From the NCBI GenBank assembly GCA_030737875.1, contig CM060912.1, forward strand, positions 126,986,493 through 127,050,492: a stretch of 64,000 nucleotides of DNA, given 5' to 3'. How positions within the stretch are numbered: position 1 is the stretch's first letter; the number at the start of each line of letters is the position of its first letter. The notes under the pieces were generated by a model, which was not told where the DNA came from, did not search any database, and worked only from the letters and a program-made list of their open reading frames with translations. Below, piece after piece: positions 1-9,591 of the stretch. A program made the position numbers and the translations under genes. Source of the DNA: Allium sativum (taxonomy: Eukaryota; Streptophyta; Magnoliopsida; Asparagales; Amaryllidaceae).

Positions 1-54
1 TGACCTTAAGTTGCACGCTATCCCAAGACCTGTACATGTTATCCATTTCATCAA

Positions 55-126
55 AGGCATTTGGTCTAATGGTATGATTCCGCTTTGGGTGCGAGAGATC
101 CCGAGTTCAATTCTCGAAATGCCACC
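55..126 (+). pseudogene. tRNA-Pro(UGG) pseudogene, copy 1
   Basis: This aligns along its whole length to the 72-nt consensus seen at 5870. A base is lost in the 5' side of the anticodon stem (GATTCCGC for GATTCTCGC), the B box reads GTTCAATTC, and there are acceptor and T-stem changes. The anticodon loop still reads TTTGGGT. The damage suggests it is not functional. Confidence 0.7.
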
Positions 127-560
127 TTTTTGTTTTGTACTTTTGTTCACCTAAATCCTCTTTTTAAGACGACAACACTGGTAAATCAATTTAATTTTGG
201 TAGCATATTTTCGCTGATGCAGTGTATATAAGCACATGCTTTCCACCTCATGGATAAATATATAGCCGAACAGTTAGTTTATATCATAGTCATGCAGTAA
301 GTTTATTATAACACTTCCCAATTCTACCTGGTTTTGCCCAATCGACGATGTAATAGTGCGATACCGATTCAGGTAATTGTTTCTCCTCAACTCAACCTAG
401 TTACCATCGAACTTCATCTCTTGATTGCTATCAACTTAGTAGTTCAGTTTTGGAGTTCGATTTTCTGAGTATTTGAAATTAGGGTTTTGTTAATTTTAAG
501 TAGGGTGGGTTTTGTTTATTTTCAGTTAGACTTTATAGTGAGAAAGATATTTACCTCGGA

Positions 561-632
561 GAGCATTTGGTCTAGTGGTTTGATTATCGCTTTGGGTGCG
601 AGAGGTCCCGAGTTCAATTCTCGAAATGCCCC
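561..632 (+). pseudogene. tRNA-Pro(UGG) copy 2, damaged
   Basis: This is a full-length 72-nt match with the anticodon TGG intact. The first acceptor bases are GAG instead of GGG, the anticodon stem is TATCGC, and the T stem has an A for the final G. A T run follows (CCCCCTTTTTG), as at a Pol III terminator. The number of stem mismatches makes it a probable pseudogene. Confidence 0.6.
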
Positions 633-1677
633 CTTTTTGTTTTGAATTTTTGTTCAGATAAATCCTCTTTTTAAGACGATGACACTGGTAAATGAATCTA
701 ATTTTGGAAGCATATTTTCGCTGATGTAGTGTATCTAAGCACATGCTTTCCACCTCATGATAAACAAATGGCCGAACATTTAGTTTATATCATAGTCGAA
801 CTTTTAGTTTATACAATAGCCGAACACTTAGTTTACTACAACACTTCCCAATTCTACCTGGTTTTGCCTGAGCGACGATGTAATAGTGAGACACCGATTT
901 AGGTAATTGTTTCTCCTCAACTCAGCCAACTTACTATCGAACTTCATCTCTTGATTTCTATCAACTTAATAGTTTAGTTTTGAAGTTGGATTTTCTAAGT
1001 ATATGAAATTATGGTTTTTTATTTAATTTTAAGTTGGGGTGGGTTTTGTTTATTTTCAGTTGGGATTTTAGAGTGCAAAAGATATTTACCTGGAAAGTTA
1101 AAAGAAGTCACTCCTCAAAACCCTGTTTATAATATTTTTTTGTTAGAACGTTCTACAAAACAATGAAAGTTCTAAACATGTAATGAATGAAAATGGAAAT
1201 TTATTAAATTGTTCTATGAACTATAAAAAAGCTACTTTTGAAAACCATTATTGTCGTATGCTTAGCCACAAAGGGGGAAAAAGGGAGGGAGGAAAATTGC
1301 AGCTAAAGTCTTAAGATGATAATCCTTAAGAATAAAGAGCTTTTTTTAGGGGGAAAATCCCCTAATCGTGCATTTTTAATTACTGAATTTGTTAATGGTA
1401 ACGTTATCTATGTTGACATTCTGGTAACATCAAATCTAGTACGAGTTCATATCCTACTATAGGTGGAAGTGCTGAATTTGTCTTTGAATGATTTTATTCT
1501 TGTACTGTATAAAATAAGGGCTTGCCTACAAGATTGAATCTTCCATTCACATAACATATGCCTTTTAGTGTCCAGGGCCAACATTTTTATAATTGTTGAA
1601 TCAATATGAATTAGTTTAAAGTATATAATCAAATATCTAATTAAATACATGTACAAACAAGTTTGGCGTTTTACCAA

Positions 1678-1733
1678 GACATTTGGTCTTGAAATATGAT
1701 TCTTGCTCTCTGAGTTTAATTTAGAAATAACTC
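1678..1733 (+). pseudogene. Decayed tRNA-Pro relative (type 1), unit 1
   Basis: GACATTTGGTC...ATATGATTCTTGC aligns to the 5' half of the tRNA-Pro consensus. A shortened, eroded 3' part (TTTAATTTAGAAAT) matches the T loop and acceptor end. The anticodon region is lost. Confidence 0.6.
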
Positions 1734-1885
1734 TTCCTTTTATAAAAATTCAATTTCAAATGGTGCATTTTTTAAATACTATCATGCAAACTTTTGTGTA
1801 TCTTGCCTTTTACGTGAGTGTTTTGGCAACCGTTAATGGTATATTTATCACAAGACCTCTGCCTACAGGTCAACCCATTCTTCAA

Positions 1886-1928
1886 GGGAAGTCAATATAG
1901 TAGTATGATTCTCGCTCTTGAAATGCCC
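1886..1928 (+). pseudogene. 43-nt mini-tRNA-Pro relative (type 2), unit 1
   Basis: GGGAAGTC, then TAGTATGATTCTCGCTC, then AAATGCCC joins the 5' half of tRNA-Pro to its acceptor 3' strand, skipping the anticodon loop through the T loop. Its upstream flank (AAGACCTCTGCC...CATTCTTCAAG) matches the flank of the full tRNA copies. Confidence 0.65.
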
Positions 1929-2205
1929 TTCTCTGCTCAGTGAACTTTAATTCATAATAAGGATTGTTTGAAGATGTTTATGAAGCTACTACATGATTTG
2001 ACTTTTATGCTCCAAATCAATCATTTCAGCTTGTGTATTTGACTATTTTGGTCCAATCACATGATTCTAACTTAGGCCAGGGGATATCCAATTTTATGGA
2101 AAAATTAGGCTTATTTTAAAGATGATATTTTTTCCATGTTATTCATAAATTGACCTTAAGTTGCACGCTATCCCAAGACCTGTACATGTCAACTATTTCA
2201 TCAAA

Positions 2206-2277
2206 GGGAATTTGGTCTAGTGGTATGATTCTCGCTTTGGGTGCGAGAGGTCCCAAGTTCGATTCTCGGAATGCCCC
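2206..2277 (+). tRNA. tRNA-Pro(UGG), copy 3
   Basis: This is a 72-nt cloverleaf-type sequence with anticodon loop TTTGGGT. The anticodon stem CTCGC/GCGAG is intact. There is one acceptor mismatch (GGGAATT against AATGCCC) and one T-stem mismatch (CCAAG against CTCGG). A CAA motif lies just upstream and a TTTTT run just downstream, as in plant Pol III tRNA genes. It may be weakly functional or recently decayed. Confidence 0.5.
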
Positions 2278-3268
2278 CTTTTTGTTTTGTATTTTTTTCA
2301 GATAAATCCTCTTTTTAAGACGACGACACTGGTAAATCAATCTAATTTTGGTAGCATATTTTCGCTGATGCAATGTATCTAAGCATATGCTTTCCACCTC
2401 ATAGCTAAACAAATAGCCGAACAATTAGTTTATATCATAGCCGAACAGTTAGTTTATTACAGCACTTCCCAATTCTACCTGGTTTTGCCTGAGTGACGAT
2501 GTATTAGTGAGACACCAATTCAGGTAATTGTTTCTCCTTAACTCAACCTACGTACCATCGAAATTCATCTCTTGATTTCTATCAACTTAAGAGTTCAGTT
2601 TTGTAGTTGAATTTCTGAGTATTTGAAATTAGGGTTTTGTTTATTTTAAGTTGGGATTTTACAGTGGGAAAGATATTTACCTGGAAAGTTAAAAGAAGTT
2701 ACTCCTGAAAACTCTATTTATAATATATTATTTTTGTTTGAACGTTTTACAAAACAATGAAAGTTCTAAACATGTAATGGTTGAAAATGGAAATTTATTA
2801 AATTGTTCTATGAACTATAAAGAGGCTACTTTTGAAAACCATTCTCGTCGTATGCTTAGCTGCAAAGGGGGGAAAAGGCAAAAAAAATTGCAGTGAAAGT
2901 CTTAAGCCGATAGACCTTAAGAATATAGAGCATTTTTTGGGGAAAAAAATCCCTTTATCGTGGAATTTTAATTATTGAATTTGTTAATGGTAACGTTATG
3001 TATGGTGACATTATGGTAACATCAAATCTAGCATGAGTTCAAATCCTACTTTAGGTGGAAGTGCAGAATTTGTCTTTGAATGATTTTATTCCTGTATTGT
3101 ATAAAATAAAGGCTTCCCTACAAGATTGAATCTTCCATTCATATGACATATGCCATTTAGTGTCCAGGTCCAACATTTTTATAATTGTTGAATCATATGA
3201 ATTAATTTAAAGTATATAATAAAATTTCTAATTAAATACATGTACATACAAGTTTGGCCTTTTACCAA

Positions 3269-3325
3269 GACATTTGGTCCTGAAATACGACTCTTGCTCT
3301 CTGAGTTTAATTTATAAATGCCTCT
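3269..3325 (+). pseudogene. Decayed tRNA-Pro relative (type 1), unit 2
   Basis: This is the same eroded form as at 1678, with GACATTTGGTCCTG followed by a partial D/anticodon arm and a residual AAATGCC acceptor end. Confidence 0.6.
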
Positions 3326-3476
3326 CCCTTTTTTAAAATTTCAATTTCTAATGGTGCATTTTTGAAATACTATCTTGTAAACTTTTGCTTATTTTTCCCT
3401 TTACGTGAGTGTTTTAGCAACCATTAATTGTATATTTGTCACAAGACCTCTGCCTACATGCCAACCCATTCGTCAA

Positions 3477-3519
3477 GGGCAGTCGATATGGTAGTATGAT
3501 TCTCTCTCTCAGAATGCTC
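3477..3519 (+). pseudogene. 43-nt mini-tRNA-Pro relative (type 2), unit 2
   Basis: GGGCAGTCGATATGGTAG, then TATGATTCTCTCTC, then an AATGC acceptor remnant. It has the same internal deletion as the other type-2 copies. Confidence 0.6.
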
Positions 3520-3798
3520 TTCTCTGCTCAGTGAACTTTAATTCATAAGTAATCTTCTTTGAAGATGCTTTATTGAGCTGCTACATAATTTGACATTTAT
3601 GCTACAAATCAATCCTTTTAGCTTTTGTATTTGACTAGTTGACCCCAACATACGATTCTAACTTAGACCGAGGGATATCCAATTTTGCGGTAAAATTAGG
3701 CTTATTTCAAAGATGATATTTTTTTTCCAGGTTCTTCATAAATTGACGTTAAGTTGCACGCTATTCCAAGACCTGTACATGTCAACCATTTCATCAAA

Positions 3799-3870
3799 GG
3801 GCATTTGGTCTAGTGGTATGATTCTCTCTTTGGGTGCGAGAGATAACGAGTTCGATTCTTGGAGTGCCCC
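3799..3870 (+). pseudogene. tRNA-Pro(UGG) copy 4, damaged
   Basis: This is a 72-nt match with anticodon TGG, but the anticodon stem is CTCTC against GCGAG, and the variable and T-stem region reads GATAACGAG...CTTGG. It begins the short 484-nt unit that ends at copy 5. Confidence 0.6.
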
Positions 3871-4282
3871 CTTTTCATTTTGTAATTTTGTTCAGATAAA
3901 TCCTCTTTTAAAGCCGACAACACTGGTAAATCAATTTAATTTTGGTAGTATATTTTCATTAATGTAGTGTATCTAGGCACATGCTTTCCACCTCATGGCT
4001 AAACATATAGCCTAATAGTTAGTTTATTATAACCCTTCCGAATTCTTCCTGGTTCTTCCATAGAAACGATGTAATAGTGAGACACCGATTCCGGTAATTG
4101 TTTCTCCTCAACTCAGCCTAGTTACCGTCGAACTTCATCTTATGATTGCTATCAACTTAAGAGTTCAGTTTTGGAGTTCGAGTTTCAGAGTATTTGAAAT
4201 TCGGTTTTTGTTTATTTTAAGTTGGGTGGGTTTTGTTTATTTTCAGTTAGGATTTTAGAGTGAGAAAGATATTTGCCACGAA

Positions 4283-4353
4283 GGGCTTTTGGTCTAGTGG
4301 TATGATTCTCGCTTTGGGTGCGAGAGGTCCCGATTCAATTCTCGGAATGCCCC
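4283..4353 (+). pseudogene. tRNA-Pro(UGG) copy 5, one-base deletion
   Basis: The anticodon arm is intact, but one base is deleted in the T arm (CCCGATTCAATT for CCCGAGTTCGATT), which destroys the B box. Its length is 71 nt. Confidence 0.65.
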
Positions 4354-5341
4354 CTTTTCATTTTGTATTTTTGTTCAGATAAATCCTCTTTTTAAAACGA
4401 CGACACTGGTAAATCAATCTAATTTTGGTAGCATATTTTCGTTGATGCAGTGTATCTAAGCACATGCTTTCCACCTCATGGCTAAACAAATAACCAAACA
4501 TTTAGTTTATGTCATAGCTGAACAGTTAGTTTATATCATAGTTGAACAGTTAGTTTATTATAACATTTCCCAATTCTACCTCGTTTTGCCTGAGCGACGA
4601 TGTAATAGTGAGACACCGATTCGGCTAATTGTTTCTCCTCAACCCAAGCCAAGTTACCATCGAACTTCATCTCTTGATTTCTATCAACTTAAGAGTTCAG
4701 TTTTAAAGTTGGATTTTCTGAGTATTTGAAATTAGGGTTTTGTTCGTTTTCAGTATGGATTCTTGAGTGCGAAAGATATTTACTAGAAAAGTTAAAAGAA
4801 GTTACTCCACAAAACCCTGTTTATAATATTTTTTGTTATGAACATGTAATGGTTGAAAATGGAAATTTATTAAATTGTTCTATGAACTATAAAGAGGCTA
4901 CTTTTGAAAACCATTCTCGTTGTATGCTTAGTCACGAAGGAGGAAAATGGGAGGGAAAAATTGTAGCTATAGTCTTAAGTTGAAAGACCTTAAGAATAAA
5001 GAGCTTTTATTGGGTGGAAAAAAACCCTAATCGTGGATTTTTAATTATTGAATTTGTTAACGATAACATTATGTATCGTGATATTTTGGTAACATCAAAT
5101 CTAGTATGAGTTCAAATCCTGCTTTAGGTGGAAGTGCTGAATTTTTCTTTGAATTATTTTATTTCTGTATTGTATAAAATAAAGGCTTGCCAACAAGACT
5201 GAATCTTCCATTCACATAACATATGCCTTTTCGTGCCCAGTGCCAACATTTTCATAATTGTTGAATCATATGAATTAGTTTAAAGCATATAATCAAATTT
5301 CTAATTAAATACAAGTACATACAAGTTTGGAATTTTACCAA

Positions 5342-5397
5342 GACATTTGGTCTTGAAATATGATTCTTGCTCTCTGAGTTTAATTTAGAAATGCCTC
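5342..5397 (+). pseudogene. Decayed tRNA-Pro relative (type 1), unit 3
   Basis: GACATTTGGTCTTG, an A/T-rich centre, and AAATGCCTC at the end. It is homologous to the copy at 1678. Confidence 0.6.
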
Positions 5398-5548
5398 TTC
5401 CTTTTATAAAAATTCAATTTCAAATGGTGCATTTTTTAAATACTATCTTGCAAACTTTTGTGTATTTTGCCTTTTACGTGAGTGTTTTGGCAACCGTTAA
5501 TTGTATATTTGTCATAGACCTCTGCCTACAGGTCAACCCATTCATCAA

Positions 5549-5591
5549 GGGCAGTCAATATAGTAGTAAGATTCTCGCTCTCGGTATGCCC
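5549..5591 (+). pseudogene. 43-nt mini-tRNA-Pro relative (type 2), unit 3
   Basis: GGGCAGTCAATATAGTAG at the 5' end and CTCGGTATGCCC at the 3' end. The terminal GGGCA and TGCCC can pair as a short acceptor-like stem. Confidence 0.65.
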
Positions 5592-5869
5592 TTCTCTGCT
5601 CAGTGAACTTTAATTCATAAGAAGGCTTGTTTGAAGATGTTTATCAAGCTACTACATGATTTGACTTTTATGCTCCAAATCAATCCTTTCAGCTTGTGTA
5701 TTTGACTATTTTGGTCCCATCACATGATTCTAACTTAGGCCAGGCGATATCCAATTTTATGGGAAAATTAGGCTTATTTTAAAGATGAATTTTTTTTCCA
5801 GGTTCGTTATAAATTGACCTTAAGTTAAACGCTATCCCAAGACCTGTACATGTCAACCATTTCATCAAA

Positions 5870-5941
5870 GGGCATTTGGTCTAGTGGTATGATTCTCGCT
5901 TTGGGTGCGAGAGGTCCCGAGTTCGATTCTCGGAATGCCCC
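5870..5941 (+). tRNA. tRNA-Pro(UGG), intact copy 6
   Basis: This copy folds perfectly. The acceptor GGGCATT pairs with AATGCCC, the anticodon stem CTCGC with GCGAG, and the T stem CCGAG with CTCGG around loop TTCGATT. The anticodon TGG is at 5902-5904, so it reads proline CCN codons. There is no intron and no encoded CCA, as expected for a nuclear plant tRNA gene. The A-box region (TGGTCTAGTGG) and B box (GTTCGATTC) are canonical. A CAA motif lies immediately upstream and a TTTTT terminator at 5943-5947. It is the best candidate for a working gene in the array. Confidence 0.9.
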
Positions 5942-6932
5942 CTTTTTGTTTTGTATTTTTGTTCAGATGAGCCCTCTTTTTAAGACGACGACACTGGTAA
6001 ATCAATTAAATTTTTGTAGCATATTTTCGCTGATGCAGTGTATCTAAGCACATGCTTTCCACCTCATGGCTAAACAAATAGCCGAACAATTAGTTTATAT
6101 CATAGCCGAACTATTAGTTTATTACAACACTTCGCAATTCTACCTGGTTTTTCCTCAGCGACGATGTATTAGTGAGAAACCGATTTAGGTAATTTTTTCT
6201 CCTCAACTCAGCCCACTTACCATCAAACTTCATCTCTTGATTTCTATCAACTTAAGGGTTTAGTTTTGAAGTTGGATTTTCTGAGTATTTGAAATTAGGG
6301 TTTTGTTTATTTTAAGTTGGGATTTTACAGTGGGAAAGATATTTACCTGGAAAGTTAAAAGAAGTTACTCCTCAAAATCATGTTTATAATATATTTTTGT
6401 TGTTAGAACGTTTTACAAAACAATGAAAGTTCTGAACATGTAATGGTTGAAAATGGAAATTTATTAAATTGTTTTATGAACTATAAAGAGGCTACTTTTG
6501 AAAACCATTCTCGTCGTATGCTTAGCCACAAAGGGGGAAAAAGGCAAAAAAAGATTGCAGCAAAAGTCTTAAGTCGATAGACTTAAGAATATAGAGTTTT
6601 TTTCCAGAAAAAATCCCTTAATCGTGGAATTTTAATTATTGAATTTGTTAATGGTAACGTTATGTATGGTGACATTATGGTAACATCAAATCTAGCATGA
6701 GTTCAAATCCTACTTTAGGTAGATGTGCAGAATTTGTCTTTGAATGATTTTATTCCTGTATTGTATTAAATAAAGGCTTCCCTACAAGATTGAATCTTCC
6801 ATTCATATAACATATGCCTTTTAGTGTCCAAGGCCAACATTTTTATAAGTGTTGAATCATATGAATTAATTTAAAGTATATAATCAAATTTCTAATTAAA
6901 TACATGTACATACAAGTTTGGCATTTTACCAA

Positions 6933-6987
6933 GACATTTGGTCCTGAAATATGATTCTTGCTCTCTGAGTTTAATTTAGAAATGCCT
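6933..6987 (+). pseudogene. Decayed tRNA-Pro relative (type 1), unit 4
   Basis: GACATTTGGTCCTGAAATAT followed by an eroded 3' half ending AAATGCC, as in the other units. Confidence 0.6.
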
Positions 6988-7140
6988 TTTCCTTTTATAA
7001 AAATTCAATTTCAAATGGTGCATTTTTGAAATACTATCTTGCAAACTTTTGCGTATTTTTCCTTTTACGTGAGTGTTTTGGCAACTGTTAATTGTATATT
7101 TGTCACAAGACCTCTGCCTATAGGTCAACCCATTCATCAA

Positions 7141-7183
7141 GGGCAGTCAATATAGTAGTATGATTCTCGCTCTCGGAATTCCC
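7141..7183 (+). pseudogene. 43-nt mini-tRNA-Pro relative (type 2), unit 4
   Basis: GGGCAGTC at the start, TATGATTCTCGCTCTCGGAA in the middle, CCC at the end. The A box remnant and acceptor ends are kept; the anticodon loop and B box are gone. Confidence 0.65.
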
Positions 7184-7460
7184 TTCTCTACTCAATGAAC
7201 TTTTATTCATAAGTAGGCTTGTTTGAAGATGTTTATCAAGCTACTACATAATTTTACTTTTAAGCTACAAATCAATCCTTTCAGCTTGTGTATTTCGCTA
7301 TAATTGTCCCATTGCTTGATTCTAACTTAGGCCGAGGGATATTCAATTTTATGGAAAAATTGTGCTAATTTTAAAGATGATATTTTTTCCAGGTTATTCA
7401 TAAATTGACCTTAAGTTGCATGCTATCCCAAAATTTGTACATATCAACCATTTCATCATA

Positions 7461-7532
7461 GGGCACTTGGTCTAGTGGTATGATTCTCGCTTTGGGTGCG
7501 AGAGGTCCCAAGTTCGATTCTCGGAATGCCCC
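7461..7532 (+). tRNA. tRNA-Pro(UGG), copy 7
   Basis: This is a 72-nt copy with an intact anticodon arm and B box. It has one acceptor mismatch (GGGCACT against AATGCCC) and one T-stem mismatch (CCAAG against CTCGG). A TTTTT run follows. It is possibly functional. Confidence 0.55.
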
Positions 7533-8563
7533 CTTTTTGCTTTGTATTTTTGTTTAGATAAATCCTCTTTTTAAGACGACGACACTGGTAAATCAATCCA
7601 ATTTTTGTAGCATATTTTAACTGATGCAGTGTATCTATATAAGCACATGCTTTCCACCTCATGGCTAAACAAATAGCCAAATGATTAGTTTATATCATAG
7701 ACAAACAATTAGTTTATGATAACACTTCCCTATTCTACCTAGTTTTGCCTGAGCGATGATGTAATAGTGAGACACCGATTCAGGTAATTGTTTCTGCTCA
7801 ACTCAGGCTACTTACCGTCGAACTTCATCCCTTGATTTCTATCAACTTAAGAGTTCATCTTTGAAGTTGGATTTTCTGAGTATTTGAAATTAGGGTTTTG
7901 TTTATTTTAAGTTGGGGTGGGATTTGTTTATTTTCAGTTGGGATTTTAGAGTGCGAAAGATACTTACCTAGAAAGTTAAAAGAAGTAACTCCTCAAAACC
8001 CTGTTTGTAATATATAATTTTTGTTAGTACGTTCTACAAAACAATGAAAGTTCTGAACATGTAATGGTTGAAAATGGAAATTTATTAAATTGTTCTATGA
8101 ACTATAAAGAGCCTACTTTTGAAAACCATTCTCGTCGTATGCTTAGCCACAAATGGGGAAAAAGGGAGAATTTTTTTTGCAGCGAAAGTCTTATTCTTAT
8201 TCTGATAGACCTTAAGAATATAGTGCTTTTTTTGGAGTAAAACATCCCTCAATCGTGGAATTTTAATTATTGAATTTGTTAATGGTAACGTTATGTATGG
8301 TGGCATTCTGATAACATCAAATCTAGTTTGAGTTCAAATCCTGCTTTAGGTGGAAGTGCTGAATTTTTCTTTGAACGATTTTAGTCCTGTATTGTATAAA
8401 ATAACGGCTTGCCTTCAAAACTAAATCTTCCGTTCACATAGCATATGTCATTTAGTGTCCGAGGCCAACATTTTTGTAATTTTTGAGTCACATAAATTAA
8501 TTAAAAGTATATAATCAAATTTCTAATTAAATACATGTACATTCAAGTTTGTCCTTTTACCAA

Positions 8564-8618
8564 GACATTTGGTCTTGTAATATGATTCTTTCTCTTCGAG
8601 TTTAATTTATAAATGCCT
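8564..8618 (+). pseudogene. Decayed tRNA-Pro relative (type 1), unit 5
   Basis: GACATTTGGTCTTGTAATAT with an eroded 3' half ending AAATGCC, at the same relative place as in the other units. Confidence 0.55.
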
Positions 8619-8771
8619 CTTCCTTTTTGAAAAATTCAATTTCAAATGGTTCATTTTTGAAATACTTTCTTGTAAACTTTTGCGTATTTTACCTTTTACA
8701 TGAGTGTTTTGGAAACTGTTAATTGTATATTTGTCACAAGACCTATGCGTACACGTCAACCCATTCATGAA

Positions 8772-8814
8772 GGGCAGTCGATACAGTTGTATGATTCTCG
8801 GTCTCAGAATGCCC
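8772..8814 (+). pseudogene. 43-nt mini-tRNA-Pro relative (type 2), unit 5
   Basis: GGGCAGTCGATACAGTTG at the 5' end and CTCAGAATGCCC at the 3' end. It has the same deletion endpoints as the four other type-2 copies. Confidence 0.6.
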
Positions 8815-9089
8815 TTCTATGCTCAGTGAACTTTAATTCATAAGTAGGCTTGTTTTAAGTTGTTTATCAAGCTACTGCATAATTTGACTTTTTTTCTACA
8901 AATATATCCTTTCAGCTTGTGCATTTGACTATTTGGTCCCATCACATGATTCTGACTTTGGTCGGGGAATATCTAAATTTATGACAAAATTAGGCTTATT
9001 TTAAAAAAGATATTTTTCCATGTTCTTCATAAATTGACCTTAAGTTGGATGCTTTCCCAAGGCCTGTACATATCAACCATTTCATCAAA

Positions 9090-9161
9090 GGGTGTTTGGT
9101 CTGGTGGTATGATTCTCGCTTTGGGTGCGAGAGGTCCCGAGTTCGATGCTCGGAATGCCCC
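9090..9161 (+). tRNA. tRNA-Pro(UGG), copy 8
   Basis: This is a 72-nt copy whose acceptor GGGTGTT pairs with AATGCCC through two G-U wobbles. The anticodon and T stems are intact, and the T loop is TTCGATG instead of TTCGATT. A T run follows. It is plausibly functional and is the last copy before element C interrupts the array. Confidence 0.65.
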
Positions 9162-9591
9162 TTTTTCATTTTATATTTTTGTTTAGATAATTCCTCTTTT
9201 TAAGACGAAGACATTGATAAATCAATCTAATTTAGGAAGCATATTTTCGCTGATGTAGTGTATCTACGCACATGCTTTCCACCTCATGGAAAAACATATA
9301 GCTAAACAGTTAGTTTATATCATAACCGAACAATTAATTTATATCATAGCCTAACAACTTGTTTATTATAACACTTTCCAACTCTACCTCGTTTTGCCTG
9401 AATGATGATGTTATAGTGAGACACCAATTTAGGTAATTGTTTCTCCTCAACTAAGCCTAGTTACCATCGAACTTCATCTCTTGATTGCTGTCAACTTAAG
9501 AATTCTGTTTTGGAGTTCGATTTTCTGAGTATTTGAAATTAGGGTTTTGTTTATTTTAAGTTGGGTGGGTTTTGTTTATTTTCAGTTGGGA

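Larger units (their letters stand above)
1..9591. repeat. Tandem array of tRNA-Pro-bearing units (~1.6 kb and ~0.49 kb)
   Basis: Eight tRNA-Pro(UGG)-like copies start at 55, 561, 2206, 3799, 4283, 5870, 7461 and 9090, giving spacings of 506, 1645, 1593, 484, 1587, 1591 and 1629 nt. The sequence between them repeats with scattered substitutions. Downstream of each tRNA comes a shared block with AAGACGACGACACTGG and then CACATGCTTTCCACCTCATG. Long units continue with a block around AAAAGAAGTTACTCCTC and two decayed tRNA-like pieces; short units go from the first block straight to the next tRNA. No conserved protein frame runs through the units, and frames on the minus strand are antisense tRNA. 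The array is interrupted at 9591/9592 by element C and should resume beyond C. Confidence 0.9.

Noticed and set aside
2143..2424. Minus-strand frames in the tRNA array (526-753, 2143-2424, 7456-7680) sharing an [14 protein letters not shown] peptide
   Set aside because: The shared peptide is the antisense translation of the tRNA-Pro copies. It follows tRNA conservation, not protein conservation.
4726..4983. 85-aa frame in an array unit
   Set aside because: Homologous stretches in the other units are broken by stops or shifts, and no motif is seen.
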